Assembly (NCBI GenBank): GCA_035276085.1
Contig: DATELY010000025.1
Span: forward strand, 9,228-73,227
Source: DATELY01 sp035276085
Lineage (GTDB): Bacteria > Pseudomonadota > Gammaproteobacteria > Steroidobacterales > Steroidobacteraceae
Direction: 5' to 3'
DNA length: 64,000 nucleotides
In this document: positions 53,020-61,317 of the stretch, in pieces
Numbering within the stretch: position 1 is the first letter of the stretch
Layout: each line of letters opens with the position of its first letter
Translations under genes and position numbers: made by a program
The notes under the pieces: model-generated
Seen by the model: only the letters and a program-made list of their open reading frames with translations
Database searches by the model: none
What the model was told of the DNA's origin: nothing

Positions 53020-55421
53020 CGCTGCGACCGCTGTGAATTGGGCGGGTGAATGCGGAACCAATCATCGACACGGCGGTACCAGTCTTCACGCGAGCCCGGG
53101 TCCAGCAGGATCTCGAACTCGCTCATCGAGCGCAGCACCGCAACGAAGTCGATGAGGAATGTGTACTTCGCATCCGCCGCCGCGAGGCCCGCGGACAAGG
53201 CGGCGTCCTGCGCATCGATGAGTTCGGTCACGGACACGACGCCCCGCGCGTACGCGTCCGTCACCATCCGCAGGTTCTCGTCCGCAGCCGCGGCGGCTTG
53301 CTTGGAGAGATCAATGGAGGGGTACGAACTCGCCGTGCGATGCAGCGCTACGCGCGTTCGCGCTTCCACACCATCGGTCGCAGCCGCACGCTCGGCCTCG
53401 ATCTCGCGCAGATTGTGCCGTGCCTGGGATAGCTCCGCGGCGCGGCGACGCCCGGTGAACAGCGGCAACGTCGCCTGCACGGAGATGCTCCACGATTCAT
53501 CGTTCGGCCCACCCAGCACGGGCGCCGAGCCCGCGCCACTCTTTTCGAGAGCCTTCGAGCCGTTCGAGACAAGCGCGATCTCCGGCAGGAAATACGATCG
53601 CTTTGCCGCCGTGACTGCGCGCTGCCGACTGGAGACCAGCGCGGTCGTTTGCGCGATCTCAGGCGAGTTCTTGAGCGCAGTACTCACGGCGTAGTCCATG
53701 AAGACTGCCCATTTTGCCGGCGCATCCAGGAAAGCCTGCGTGCGCGGGCTCGAAACGAGCGCAAGCGGATCATCCAACCCCGACTCGACCGTGACGAATG
53801 GCTGCTCGCCGCTGCGGTGAATCACGCGCGACAGCTCGGCTTCCGCCTGCCTGCGAGTTGATTCGGCAGACAACAAGTTCTGTTTGTCCCGGGCGAGCTG
53901 TGAGATCCATCGCAGGTTATCCGAGCGTTCCGCCAGGCCCACCATCTCGCGTACGCGCGAGGTCTCCAGGTTGCGGCGCGTGTTGTCCACGTTGCTGCGG
54001 CGGACGGCCTCGACGGATTCTGCGCGTAGCAGGTTGAGGTAGCTGGACGCGGCGGACTCCAACGTGTCCAGCATGTCCTGCCGTTCACCCTCCTCCGCTG
54101 CCGCCAACAGGTTGCGTGAGATGGAGTACCCGGCCCACGCGCGGTCTGAATAGATCACTTGCTGCAGCTGCAGCCCGGCGCTCGTCTCCTTCTCCGGCTG
54201 AAGCAGGGGGCTGGCGCGGTCCGCATCGATCTGAGTGCGTGCGGTGAAAGCATCCAGAACAGGCAGGAGGTTGCTGCGCGCAATGCGGACATCCTCCGCG
54301 CTGCTGCCGAGGCGCGCGCGGCTCGCCTCGAGCGATGGGTTGGATCGCAGCGCCGTGTTCATCGCTTCCAACAGCGTCAAGCGCGGCAGCGCTTCGGGCG
54401 TTTCCACCAACAACTGTTCTGCGTCGGTCAGAAATTCCCAACGTGGCGAGAAGCCGATCTCACCTGCTGTGCGCATGTTGATGATGAGACGCTGCTCGGT
54501 GGGAAACCCCACCTCGAACGTGGCCGGATCTTCGCCATCGACAATGCGCTGGATCATCAGCACGATCCTGCGCGCAAGCCGCTCCATGTCCCGCTCGGCG
54601 CCGCCCGTCGTCATGAGCACGCCGTTCTCGACTTCCTTGCGACCGAACATCGAGAACGAGGGCAGCCTGCGCGCGATGAGGCCGCGCGCGAGCGCTTCGA
54701 TATCATCATCCCGGAAGCCAAGCAGGCCGGACACGTAAACCGCATCGGCGTCAGTCGGAATACCGGCCAGCGTCGAGGCAACGCTGGTGTGGGTGCGCAC
54801 GATGGTAATGCGCACATTCAAGATGCGGGAAAGCTCTTCCGCTTTCGTTGAGAGCTCTGGCAGAGCGTTCATCAACGAGTCGTCGACCAACGTGGCAAGG
54901 TGCTTGAAGCCGACGATCTTGTGGAACATCGTGACTTCATTTTTCAGGCTCTGGAAATTGGCGATGTACGTGAAGTTGCGGCGCCCGCTCGCACCCTGCG
55001 TGAGCGGGAAGTTCTGGAGGATGGGATCGATCACCGTCGCTGAGATGGTCGGCTTGGCCAGCGTGGTGCGACGTGCAGCCTCGTGCGAAGCGAGGATGCC
55101 GAGCGTGAGGACGATATCGACATCCCGGTCCGCCAACGCTCGATCGAGCGCCGCGCTGACACCGCTGTTACTCCAGTCTCCGGCGAACCGCTTGTTGGCC
55201 GGCAGGACGAGCGCCAAGTCCGAGCCGAGAACATTGCGGGCTTCCCGCTCGATGAGCTCGGGAGAGAACATTTCGCGGCCAGTGGGACCATCTTCCACCA
55301 CCCCGACACGCACTGGCATGGGCACGGAACTGGGCCGGGCTGGCGTCTGGGCAAGCGATGGTGTTCCGATCAGGAGCATCACCAGCATGGTGAGACAGCA
55401 TGCAAGCGTATTCACCCACAT
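53016..55421 (-). CDS. Fusion of ABC-type periplasmic substrate-binding domain with TolC-family outer-membrane channel
   Basis: 801 residues, about twice a normal TolC. The ATG at 55421 directly abuts GGGGAG; a GTG at 55415 has ideal 6-base spacing and may be the true start. Signal peptide about 1-24. Residues about 36-325 are an ABC-type substrate-binding domain of the TrpX/ABC_sub_bind kind (VRVGVVEDGPTGREMF, VDIVLTLGILASHEAAR, DAVYVSGLLGF, GRKEVENGVLMTTGG). Residues about 345-785 are a TolC/OEP domain with two repeats (LTLLEAMNTALRSNPSLEASRARL, MDYAVSTALKNSPEIAQTTALV). No frameshift separates the halves. It is first in the operon with RND adaptor and pump; no ABC ATPase or permease is nearby. 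Confidence 0.85.
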   Translation of the reverse strand: MWVNTLACCLTMLVMLLIGTPSLAQTPARPSSVPMPVRVGVVEDGPTGREMFSPELIEREARNVLGSDLALVLPANKRFAGDWSNSGVSAALDRALADRDVDIVLTLGILASHEAARRTTLAKPTISATVIDPILQNFPLTQGASGRRNFTYIANFQSLKNEVTMFHKIVGFKHLATLVDDSLMNALPELSTKAEELSRILNVRITIVRTHTSVASTLAGIPTDADAVYVSGLLGFRDDDIEALARGLIARRLPSFSMFGRKEVENGVLMTTGGAERDMERLARRIVLMIQRIVDGEDPATFEVGFPTEQRLIINMRTAGEIGFSPRWEFLTDAEQLLVETPEALPRLTLLEAMNTALRSNPSLEASRARLGSSAEDVRIARSNLLPVLDAFTARTQIDADRASPLLQPEKETSAGLQLQQVIYSDRAWAGYSISRNLLAAAEEGERQDMLDTLESAASSYLNLLRAESVEAVRRSNVDNTRRNLETSRVREMVGLAERSDNLRWISQLARDKQNLLSAESTRRQAEAELSRVIHRSGEQPFVTVESGLDDPLALVSSPRTQAFLDAPAKWAVFMDYAVSTALKNSPEIAQTTALVSSRQRAVTAAKRSYFLPEIALVSNGSKALEKSGAGSAPVLGGPNDESWSISVQATLPLFTGRRRAAELSQARHNLREIEAERAAATDGVEARTRVALHRTASSYPSIDLSKQAAAAADENLRMVTDAYARGVVSVTELIDAQDAALSAGLAAADAKYTFLIDFVAVLRSMSEFEILLDPGSREDWYRRVDDWFRIHPPNSQRSQR

Positions 55422-55664
55422 CTCCCCGTCGTTCCGCCGCAGCTTACTGCGTGGCTGGTCTTTTCCGGGACATCGCAGCTGAAGCGCTCAGTACAAGCCA
55501 CCGCCTGCTGGGCGCAGGCTCACGGCAGTTTACTTGCAGGCATGACGCGTTTCCTTCTCTGGAGCAACATCTACCAGGCGGTCAAGGCCACGAGAGGAAT
55601 GGTATGTCCGTCAAAATTGTCCGCTAGCGCCGAACGACAGCGATCGACAGCGACCGATACTTTC

Positions 55665-57287
55665 TTATTCCCACTCGATCGTCGCCGGTGGCTTGCTCGA
55701 GATGTCGTACGTGACACGCGAGATGCCCGACACCTCGTTGATGATGCGGCCGGCGACGAGTTCCAGGAACTCGTACGGCAAGCGCGACCAACGCGCCGTC
55801 ATGAAATCGATGGTCTCTACCGCACGCAGCGCGATGACGTAATCGTAGCGTCGTCCGTCGCCCATGACGGCGACCGAACGTACCGGCAGAAATACCGCAA
55901 AAGCCTGGCTCGTACGATCGTAGAGATCGTGCTTGCGCAACTCCTCGATGTAGATCGCATCCGCGCGTCGCAACAACTCTGCGTACTGCCTCGTCACTTC
56001 GCCCAGGATGCGCACGCCCAGCCCTGGGCCGGGAAACGGATGGCGATAGACCATCTCGCGCGGCAGCCCGAGTTCCACGCCGAGTTTGCGTACTTCGTCC
56101 TTGAACAGCTCGCGCAACGGCTCGACCAGTTTCAAACGCATCTTTTCGGGCAGGCCACCGACGTTGTGATGACTCTTGATGACGTGCGCCTTGCCCGTCT
56201 TCGAACCGGCCGATTCGATGACGTCGGGATAGATGGTGCCCTGAGCGAGCCATTGCACGTCGTCGAGCTTCGCGGCTTCTTCCTCGAACACCTCGACGAA
56301 CAAGCGGCCGATGATCTTGCGCTTGCGTTCCGGATCGCTTTCGCCCTTCAGCGCCGTGAGGAAGCGCTCTTCGGCGTTCACGCGAATCACCTTCACGCCC
56401 ATGTGGCGGCCGAACGTTTCCATCACCTGATCGCCTTCGCCGAGACGCAGCAGGCCATGGTCGACGAACACGCACACGAGCTGATCGCCGATGGCCCGAT
56501 GCAACAGCGCGCCGACGACGGACGAATCGACACCGCCGGACAAGCCCAACAGCACGCGCCCGCGGCCCACTTGTGCGCGCACGCGCGCGATCGAATCCGC
56601 GATGATGTGGCCGGTTTCCCAGCGTGCCTCGCAGCCGCAGATCTCGCGCACGAAACGTTCGAGCAGCTTGGCGCCTTGCAGCGTGTGCGTGACTTCCGGG
56701 TGGAACTGCACGCCGTAGAAGCGACGCTCGTCATCGGCCATCGCGGCGAGCGGCGCATTCGCGCTGAATGCCGACGCGACGAATCCGGGCGGCAGTTCCT
56801 CGACGCGATCGCCGTGGCTCATCCACACATCGAGCAATGCCCTGCCCTGCTCGTCGGTGTGATCGCGCAATCCGTCCAGCAAGCGGTTGGGCACCGCAGT
56901 GGTCACTTGCGCATAGCCGAACTCGCGATGCGTCGAGGGCTGCACGCGTCCGCCCAGCTGTTGCGCCATCGTTTGCATGCCGTAACAGATACCGAGCACA
57001 GGCACGCCGAGTTCGAAGACTGCTTGCGGCGCGGCAGGTGCGGCGTCGAGGTGAACGGACTCCGGCCCGCCCGAGAGAATGATGCCTCGCGCTCCGAAGT
57101 CACGAACCTCGGCTGCCGCCATGTCCCATGGATGGATCTCGCAATACACACCGTTCTCGCGCACGCGCCGGGCGATCAGCTGGGTGTACTGCGCACCGAA
57201 ATCGAGGATCAGAATGCGATGCGCATGAATGTCGGGCGGAGCCGCGGCGCGCGAAGTGGCGGATTCGGGAAGGCGGCTCGCGCTCAT
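55665..57287 (-). CDS. guaA: GMP synthase (glutamine-hydrolysing)
   Basis: 540 residues, with about 15 extra at the N-terminus relative to E. coli (525). Class I amidotransferase domain with Cys101 in LGICYGMQ, then the ATP-pyrophosphatase P-loop GLSGGVDSSV. The dimerisation domain ends IEWE, as expected. It converts XMP to GMP using glutamine. It lies 41 bp after guaB on the minus strand, the usual guaBA operon. Confidence 0.97.
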   Translation of the reverse strand: MSASRLPESATSRAAAPPDIHAHRILILDFGAQYTQLIARRVRENGVYCEIHPWDMAAAEVRDFGARGIILSGGPESVHLDAAPAAPQAVFELGVPVLGICYGMQTMAQQLGGRVQPSTHREFGYAQVTTAVPNRLLDGLRDHTDEQGRALLDVWMSHGDRVEELPPGFVASAFSANAPLAAMADDERRFYGVQFHPEVTHTLQGAKLLERFVREICGCEARWETGHIIADSIARVRAQVGRGRVLLGLSGGVDSSVVGALLHRAIGDQLVCVFVDHGLLRLGEGDQVMETFGRHMGVKVIRVNAEERFLTALKGESDPERKRKIIGRLFVEVFEEEAAKLDDVQWLAQGTIYPDVIESAGSKTGKAHVIKSHHNVGGLPEKMRLKLVEPLRELFKDEVRKLGVELGLPREMVYRHPFPGPGLGVRILGEVTRQYAELLRRADAIYIEELRKHDLYDRTSQAFAVFLPVRSVAVMGDGRRYDYVIALRAVETIDFMTARWSRLPYEFLELVAGRIINEVSGISRVTYDISSKPPATIEWE

Positions 57288-57328
57288 GCGATCGATCTCA
57301 AGGTGCGGCCATGCGAGCGCACGAGCGC

Positions 57329-58795
57329 TCAGCTGACACGGTAGTTCGGTGCTTCTTTGGTAATGCTGACATCGTGCACGTGGCTCTCCCGCATGCCGGC
57401 ATTGGTCACACGCACGAACTGCGGACGGGTCCGCATTTCGTCGATGTTGCTGCTGCCGGTGTAGCCCATGGCAGCGCGCAAACCGCCGGCGAGCTGATGC
57501 AGGATCGACACGAGCGAGCCCTTGTACGGCACGCGTCCTTCGACGCCTTCCGGCACGAGCTTTTCGAGCTCTTCGGTGGCGTCCTGGAAATAACGATCTT
57601 TGGAACCGTGTGCCTGACCCATGGCGCCCAGCGAACCCATGCCGCGGTAGGACTTGTACGAGGCACCCTGGTACAGCTCGACTTCCCCAGGCGACTCTTC
57701 GGTGCCGGCAAACAAGCCACCCATCATCACGGCGTGCGCGCCGGCCACGATGGCCTTCGCAAGATCGCCGGAGAACCGAATGCCGCCGTCTGCGATCAAC
57801 GGGACGCCGCTTGCTTTGAGTGCGGCAGCGACATTGGCGACAGCCGAGATCTGCGGCACGCCCACACCCGCCACGATGCGCGTCGTGCAGATGGAGCCGG
57901 GACCGATACCCACCTTCACACCATCGGCGCCCGCATCGACGAGTGCGCGTGCGGCTTCGGCGGTGACGATGTTGCCGGCGATCACCTGCTGGTCGGGCCA
58001 GGTCTCTTTGATCTTGCGCACGGCCTGCAAGACGCCACGCGAATGGCCGTGCGCGGTATCCACGACGATGACATCGACGTGCGCCGCACGCAGCGCTTCG
58101 ACGCGCTTGAGCATGTCAGCAGCGGGACCGACTGCGGCACCGACACGCAACGCACCGCGCTCGTCCTTGCAGGCGCGCGGGAATTCGGTCGCCTTCTGGA
58201 AGTCCTTCACCGTGATCATGCCTTTCAGGTTGAAGGCCTGATCGATGACGAGCACCTTCTCGATGCGATGCTTGTGCAGCAACGCGAGTACTTCTTCCTT
58301 GGGCGCATTCTCACGCACGGTAATCAACCGCTCTTGCGGTGTCATGACAGCGGACACGGGCGCGTTCAGCTGCGTCTCGAAGCGCAGGTCGCGATGCGTC
58401 ACGATGCCAACGGCCTTGCCGTTCACGACCACGGGCACACCGGAGATCTTCTTCTCGCGGGTCAGCTCGAGCACTTCGCGGATGGTCTTGTCGGGCGTGA
58501 CCGTGATGGGATTGCTGATGACGCCGCTTTCGAACGTCTTGACGCGGCTGACCTCGCGCGCCTGCGCGTCCACGCCCATGTTCTTGTGGATGATGCCCAT
58601 GCCACCTTCCTGCGCGATGGTGATCGCGAGGCGCGCCTCGGTGACCGTATCCATGGCAGCCGAGAGCACGGGCAGATTCAGACGAATCGTCCGGGTGAGC
58701 TGGGTGCTCAGGTCGACGTCGCGCGGCAGTACTTCCGAATAGGCCGGAACCAGCAGGACGTCGTCAAAGGTGAGCGCTTCCTCGAGAATACGCAT
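57329..58795 (-). CDS. guaB: Inosine-5'-monophosphate dehydrogenase
   Basis: 488 residues from the ATG at 58795 (MRILEEALTFDDVLLVPAYS), the same length as E. coli GuaB; the frame extends to 58888 through repeat-like DNA and is not used. Two CBS domains (about 95-205) interrupt the TIM barrel. The catalytic Cys is in GPGSICTTR, and the flap region contains GMGSLGAM. It oxidises IMP to XMP, the committed step to GMP. First gene of guaBA, divergent from xseA. Confidence 0.97.
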   Translation of the reverse strand: MRILEEALTFDDVLLVPAYSEVLPRDVDLSTQLTRTIRLNLPVLSAAMDTVTEARLAITIAQEGGMGIIHKNMGVDAQAREVSRVKTFESGVISNPITVTPDKTIREVLELTREKKISGVPVVVNGKAVGIVTHRDLRFETQLNAPVSAVMTPQERLITVRENAPKEEVLALLHKHRIEKVLVIDQAFNLKGMITVKDFQKATEFPRACKDERGALRVGAAVGPAADMLKRVEALRAAHVDVIVVDTAHGHSRGVLQAVRKIKETWPDQQVIAGNIVTAEAARALVDAGADGVKVGIGPGSICTTRIVAGVGVPQISAVANVAAALKASGVPLIADGGIRFSGDLAKAIVAGAHAVMMGGLFAGTEESPGEVELYQGASYKSYRGMGSLGAMGQAHGSKDRYFQDATEELEKLVPEGVEGRVPYKGSLVSILHQLAGGLRAAMGYTGSSNIDEMRTRPQFVRVTNAGMRESHVHDVSITKEAPNYRVS

Positions 58796-58848
58796 GGCAC
58801 TCGCCGCGTTGAGAAAGCGCGGCATTGTACGCGCGCTGCGCGCGCGAG

Positions 58849-58875
58849 GGCTAGGGGCTTGGGACCTGGGACTCG
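58849..58875. repeat. CCTGGG/CAGGCC-type repeat, left copy near guaB-xseA
   Basis: GGGGCTTGGGACCTGGGACT in the 148-bp divergent guaB/xseA spacer. It is an imperfect inverted partner of the CAGGCC-rich block at 58978-59010 inside xseA and of the same family as the pair at 62518-62605. Confidence 0.5.
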
Positions 58876-58943
58876 AGGTGCGACCCACAGAGCGACCATT
58901 GAGCGGCTTTGTCTTGTGCGACTTAAGCCCTTAGGCTTCCGGA

Positions 58944-60350
58944 ATGTCGTCATCCTCCACGCCTGATCTCTTCGCTGACCCAGGCCCCAGGCCTCAGGCC
59001 CCAGGCCCCTCCGAACAGCGCGACATCTACACGCCCGGCCGCCTGAACCGCGAAGCCCGGATGCTGATCGAGCGCGGCTTTCCGGCTCTGTGGCTCGAGG
59101 GTGAGATCTCGAACTACTCGCGCCCCTCCTCCGGCCACTGGTATTTCTCGCTGAAGGACGAGCACGCACAGCTGCGCTGCGCCATGTTCCGCCAGCGGAA
59201 TTTGCTGACACGCTTTACGCCCAAGGATGGCACGCACGTCCTCGCCCGCGGGCGGCTGAGCTTGTACGAGCCACGCGGCGAGTATCAGTTCCTCGTGGAG
59301 CACCTGGAGGATGCCGGCGAAGGCGCCTTGCGGCAGCGGTTCGAAATGCTGAAGGCCAAGCTCGCGGCGGAAGGCTTGTTCGACGTGGCCCGCAAACGCG
59401 AGCTGCCGAAGTGTCCCGCTCGCATCGGTGTCGTGACCTCGCCGACCGGGGCTGCCGTGCGGGACGTGCTGAACGTGTTGAAGCGCCGCTATCCCTCGAT
59501 TCCCGTGCTGGTCTATCCGGTGCCCGTACAGGGCACTGAGGCTGCGCCCCGCATCGCTGAAATGCTCCGCGTCGCCTCGCGACGGGCGGAATGCGATGTG
59601 CTGATCCTGGCTCGCGGCGGCGGCTCGCTCGAGGACCTATGGCCATTCAACGAAGAGGTCGTCGCGCGGGCGATCGTGGCCTGCAAGATTCCGCTCGTGA
59701 GCGGCGTGGGTCATGAAGTCGATTTCACCATTGCCGACTTCGTGGCGGACCTGCGCGCACCCACGCCCTCCGCCGCAGCCGAACTCGTCGTTCCGGATTG
59801 CAGCGAGCGGCTACGGGCCGTCGATGCATTGGCCCGGCGGCTCGCCAGCACGTGGAAGCGCACGCTGGGCGAACTCCGGCAACGGACACGCTGGCTCAAA
59901 CGCCGCCTGCACCTGGTCCATCCCGGCGTGTGGGTGCGACAACAAAGCCAGCGCGTCGACGAGCTGGAACAACGCGGCACACGCGCTTTGCGTCAACGGA
60001 TCGCCGGCGAGTCGAGTCGCTTGCGCGAGCTCCGGGCGCATCTGCACCGCGCCTCGCCGGTGCTGCGACTGGCGCAAACGCGAAGCCGCCTCGAACGTGC
60101 GGATACCCAGTTGCAAGCCGGCTTCGCACGCAGGCTGCAGCGGTTGCAAGCGCGCCTGCAGCTCCTCGCCGGGCAACTGAACATCGTGAGTCCGTTGGCC
60201 ACGCTGGAACGGGGCTACGCGATCGTTACGGACAGTCGCGGCAAGGTGGTCACCCACAGCGACGCCGTGCGTGCAGGTGAAAAGATCGAAGCCAAGCTCG
60301 CCCGGGGGCGAGTGCAAGCGACCGTCGATCGTGTCGAGGGTAACGAATGA
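58944..60350 (+). CDS. xseA: Exodeoxyribonuclease VII large subunit, with repeat-encoded N-terminal segment
   Basis: 468 residues. After an unusual N-terminus the OB-fold begins (IYTPGRLNREARMLIE, LEGEISNYSRPSSGHWYFSLKD). The catalytic domain follows (RIGVVTSPTGAAVRDVL, ILARGGGSLEDLWPFNEE, VGHEVDFTIADFVADLRAPTPSAAAE), then a coiled-coil C-terminus. It degrades single-stranded DNA with XseB in recombination and repair. Residues 12-23 (DPGPRPQAPGPS) are translated from a CAGGCC-type repeat at 58978-59010. The stop overlaps the M23 peptidase start (ATGA). Confidence 0.95.
   Translation: MSSSSTPDLFADPGPRPQAPGPSEQRDIYTPGRLNREARMLIERGFPALWLEGEISNYSRPSSGHWYFSLKDEHAQLRCAMFRQRNLLTRFTPKDGTHVLARGRLSLYEPRGEYQFLVEHLEDAGEGALRQRFEMLKAKLAAEGLFDVARKRELPKCPARIGVVTSPTGAAVRDVLNVLKRRYPSIPVLVYPVPVQGTEAAPRIAEMLRVASRRAECDVLILARGGGSLEDLWPFNEEVVARAIVACKIPLVSGVGHEVDFTIADFVADLRAPTPSAAAELVVPDCSERLRAVDALARRLASTWKRTLGELRQRTRWLKRRLHLVHPGVWVRQQSQRVDELEQRGTRALRQRIAGESSRLRELRAHLHRASPVLRLAQTRSRLERADTQLQAGFARRLQRLQARLQLLAGQLNIVSPLATLERGYAIVTDSRGKVVTHSDAVRAGEKIEAKLARGRVQATVDRVEGNE
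58978..59010. repeat. CAGGCC-type repeat in frame within xseA
   Basis: Tandem-like CCCAGGCCCCAGGCCTCAGG followed by CCCCAGGCCCC. It encodes a Pro/Gly-rich linker at XseA residues 12-23, just before the OB-fold. Same family as 58849-58875 and the perfect inverted pair near der. Confidence 0.65.
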
Positions 60351-61165
60351 AGTTGATCGGACGTGTCATGGCTCTGGCCTTGTCTTGCTTCGTTGCGATT
60401 GCCCACTCCACCTCGATCGTTCTGCCCAGAGAGCTGCGCGTGCCCGGCGGCATCGCGTTCGTCGCGCTTCCTCCGAACGCGACGCCACCCGTCGTGCACT
60501 TCGGCAAGTACCGCGTGCCGGTGATTTCGCAGGATCAGACATGGGTTGCCGTCGTGGGCATTCCGCTCGCAGCCACGAGCGGCGAACAGACGCTGCAGAT
60601 CACCGGAATCGAGCCCATCCATTTCCCGATCGGCGACAAGCAATACCGCACGCAACATCTGAAGGTGCCGAATCAGCGCCACGTCGAGCCGAATCCGGAT
60701 GACTTGAAGCGCATTGCAGCCGAGCAAGTGCGTACCGAGACCGCGTTGTCACGCTACACGGAAGCGGGCACTCCCACCTTCGCTCTGAGTGTTCCGATCG
60801 ACGGCAAGCGCTCCGACTCCTTCGGCTCGCGGCGCGTGTTCAATGGTCAGCCGCGCAATCCGCACGCGGGCATGGACATCCCTGCGCCGAAAGGTACGCC
60901 GATCAAGTCGCCGGCCGATGGTGAGGTCGTCGACACCGGGGACTTCTTCTTCAACGGCAACACGGTGTTCATCGATCACGGCTACGGGCTGGTGACGCTG
61001 TACTGTCATCTCGACAGCATTGCCGTGAAACCTGGCCAGCATGTCCGCAAAGGCGATGTGATCGGCAAAGTCGGAGCGACGGGGCGCGTCACGGGACCTC
61101 ATCTGCATTGGGGCGTGGCGTTGAATCGCGCGCTGGTGGATCCGGCGCTGTTCGTGGGGGAATGA
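60347..61165 (+). CDS. M23-family (LytM) peptidoglycan metallopeptidase
   Basis: 272 residues with a signal peptide (LIGRVMALALSCFVAIAHS). An N-terminal beta-rich region (about 30-130) is followed by the M23 domain. Zinc ligands are recognisable in NPHAGMDIPA (HxxxD) and HLHWGV (HxH). It cleaves peptidoglycan cross-links or activates amidases in the periplasm. The ATG overlaps the xseA stop by 4 bp, so the two are co-expressed. Repeat copy F follows. Confidence 0.92.
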   Translation: MKLIGRVMALALSCFVAIAHSTSIVLPRELRVPGGIAFVALPPNATPPVVHFGKYRVPVISQDQTWVAVVGIPLAATSGEQTLQITGIEPIHFPIGDKQYRTQHLKVPNQRHVEPNPDDLKRIAAEQVRTETALSRYTEAGTPTFALSVPIDGKRSDSFGSRRVFNGQPRNPHAGMDIPAPKGTPIKSPADGEVVDTGDFFFNGNTVFIDHGYGLVTLYCHLDSIAVKPGQHVRKGDVIGKVGATGRVTGPHLHWGVALNRALVDPALFVGE

Positions 61166-61174
61166 GCGGGGTTC

Positions 61175-61314
61175 TGCCCCCACCCTGTCCCTCCCCCGCT
61201 GCGCAAGGGAGGGAACGCGGGTTCGAGTGCAGTAGAGGGTTGGGAAAGCGATTGAGCTTGCGTCCCCTCCCTTGCGTAGCGCCAGCGTAGCGGGGGAGGG
61301 ACAGGGTGGGGGCA
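61175..61314. repeat. GC-rich terminal-inverted-repeat element, full copy F
   Basis: 140 bp with perfect 26-bp terminal inverted repeats (61175-61200 and 61289-61314; outer TGCCCCCACCCTGTCCCTCC). It fills the gap between the convergent M23 peptidase and metX genes, ending 4 bp before the metX stop, and could fold as a strong bidirectional terminator. The interior (about 61215-61260) is unrelated to other copies. Confidence 0.88.
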
Positions 61315-61317
61315 CTC

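Noticed and set aside
53016..55421. Treating the long TolC gene as two genes merged by a sequencing error
   Set aside because: The frame is continuous, the second part has no own signal peptide or start signal, and the linker (about 325-345) reads as normal coding sequence.
55083..57344. A 753-codon open frame antisense to the fused TolC gene and guaA
   Set aside because: It spans two well-supported genes on the other strand, has no ribosome-binding site or recognisable domain, and its Arg/His-rich composition is that of a high-GC shadow frame.
57128..58966. A 612-codon open frame antisense to guaB
   Set aside because: It lies opposite a textbook IMP dehydrogenase and has the usual shadow-frame composition.
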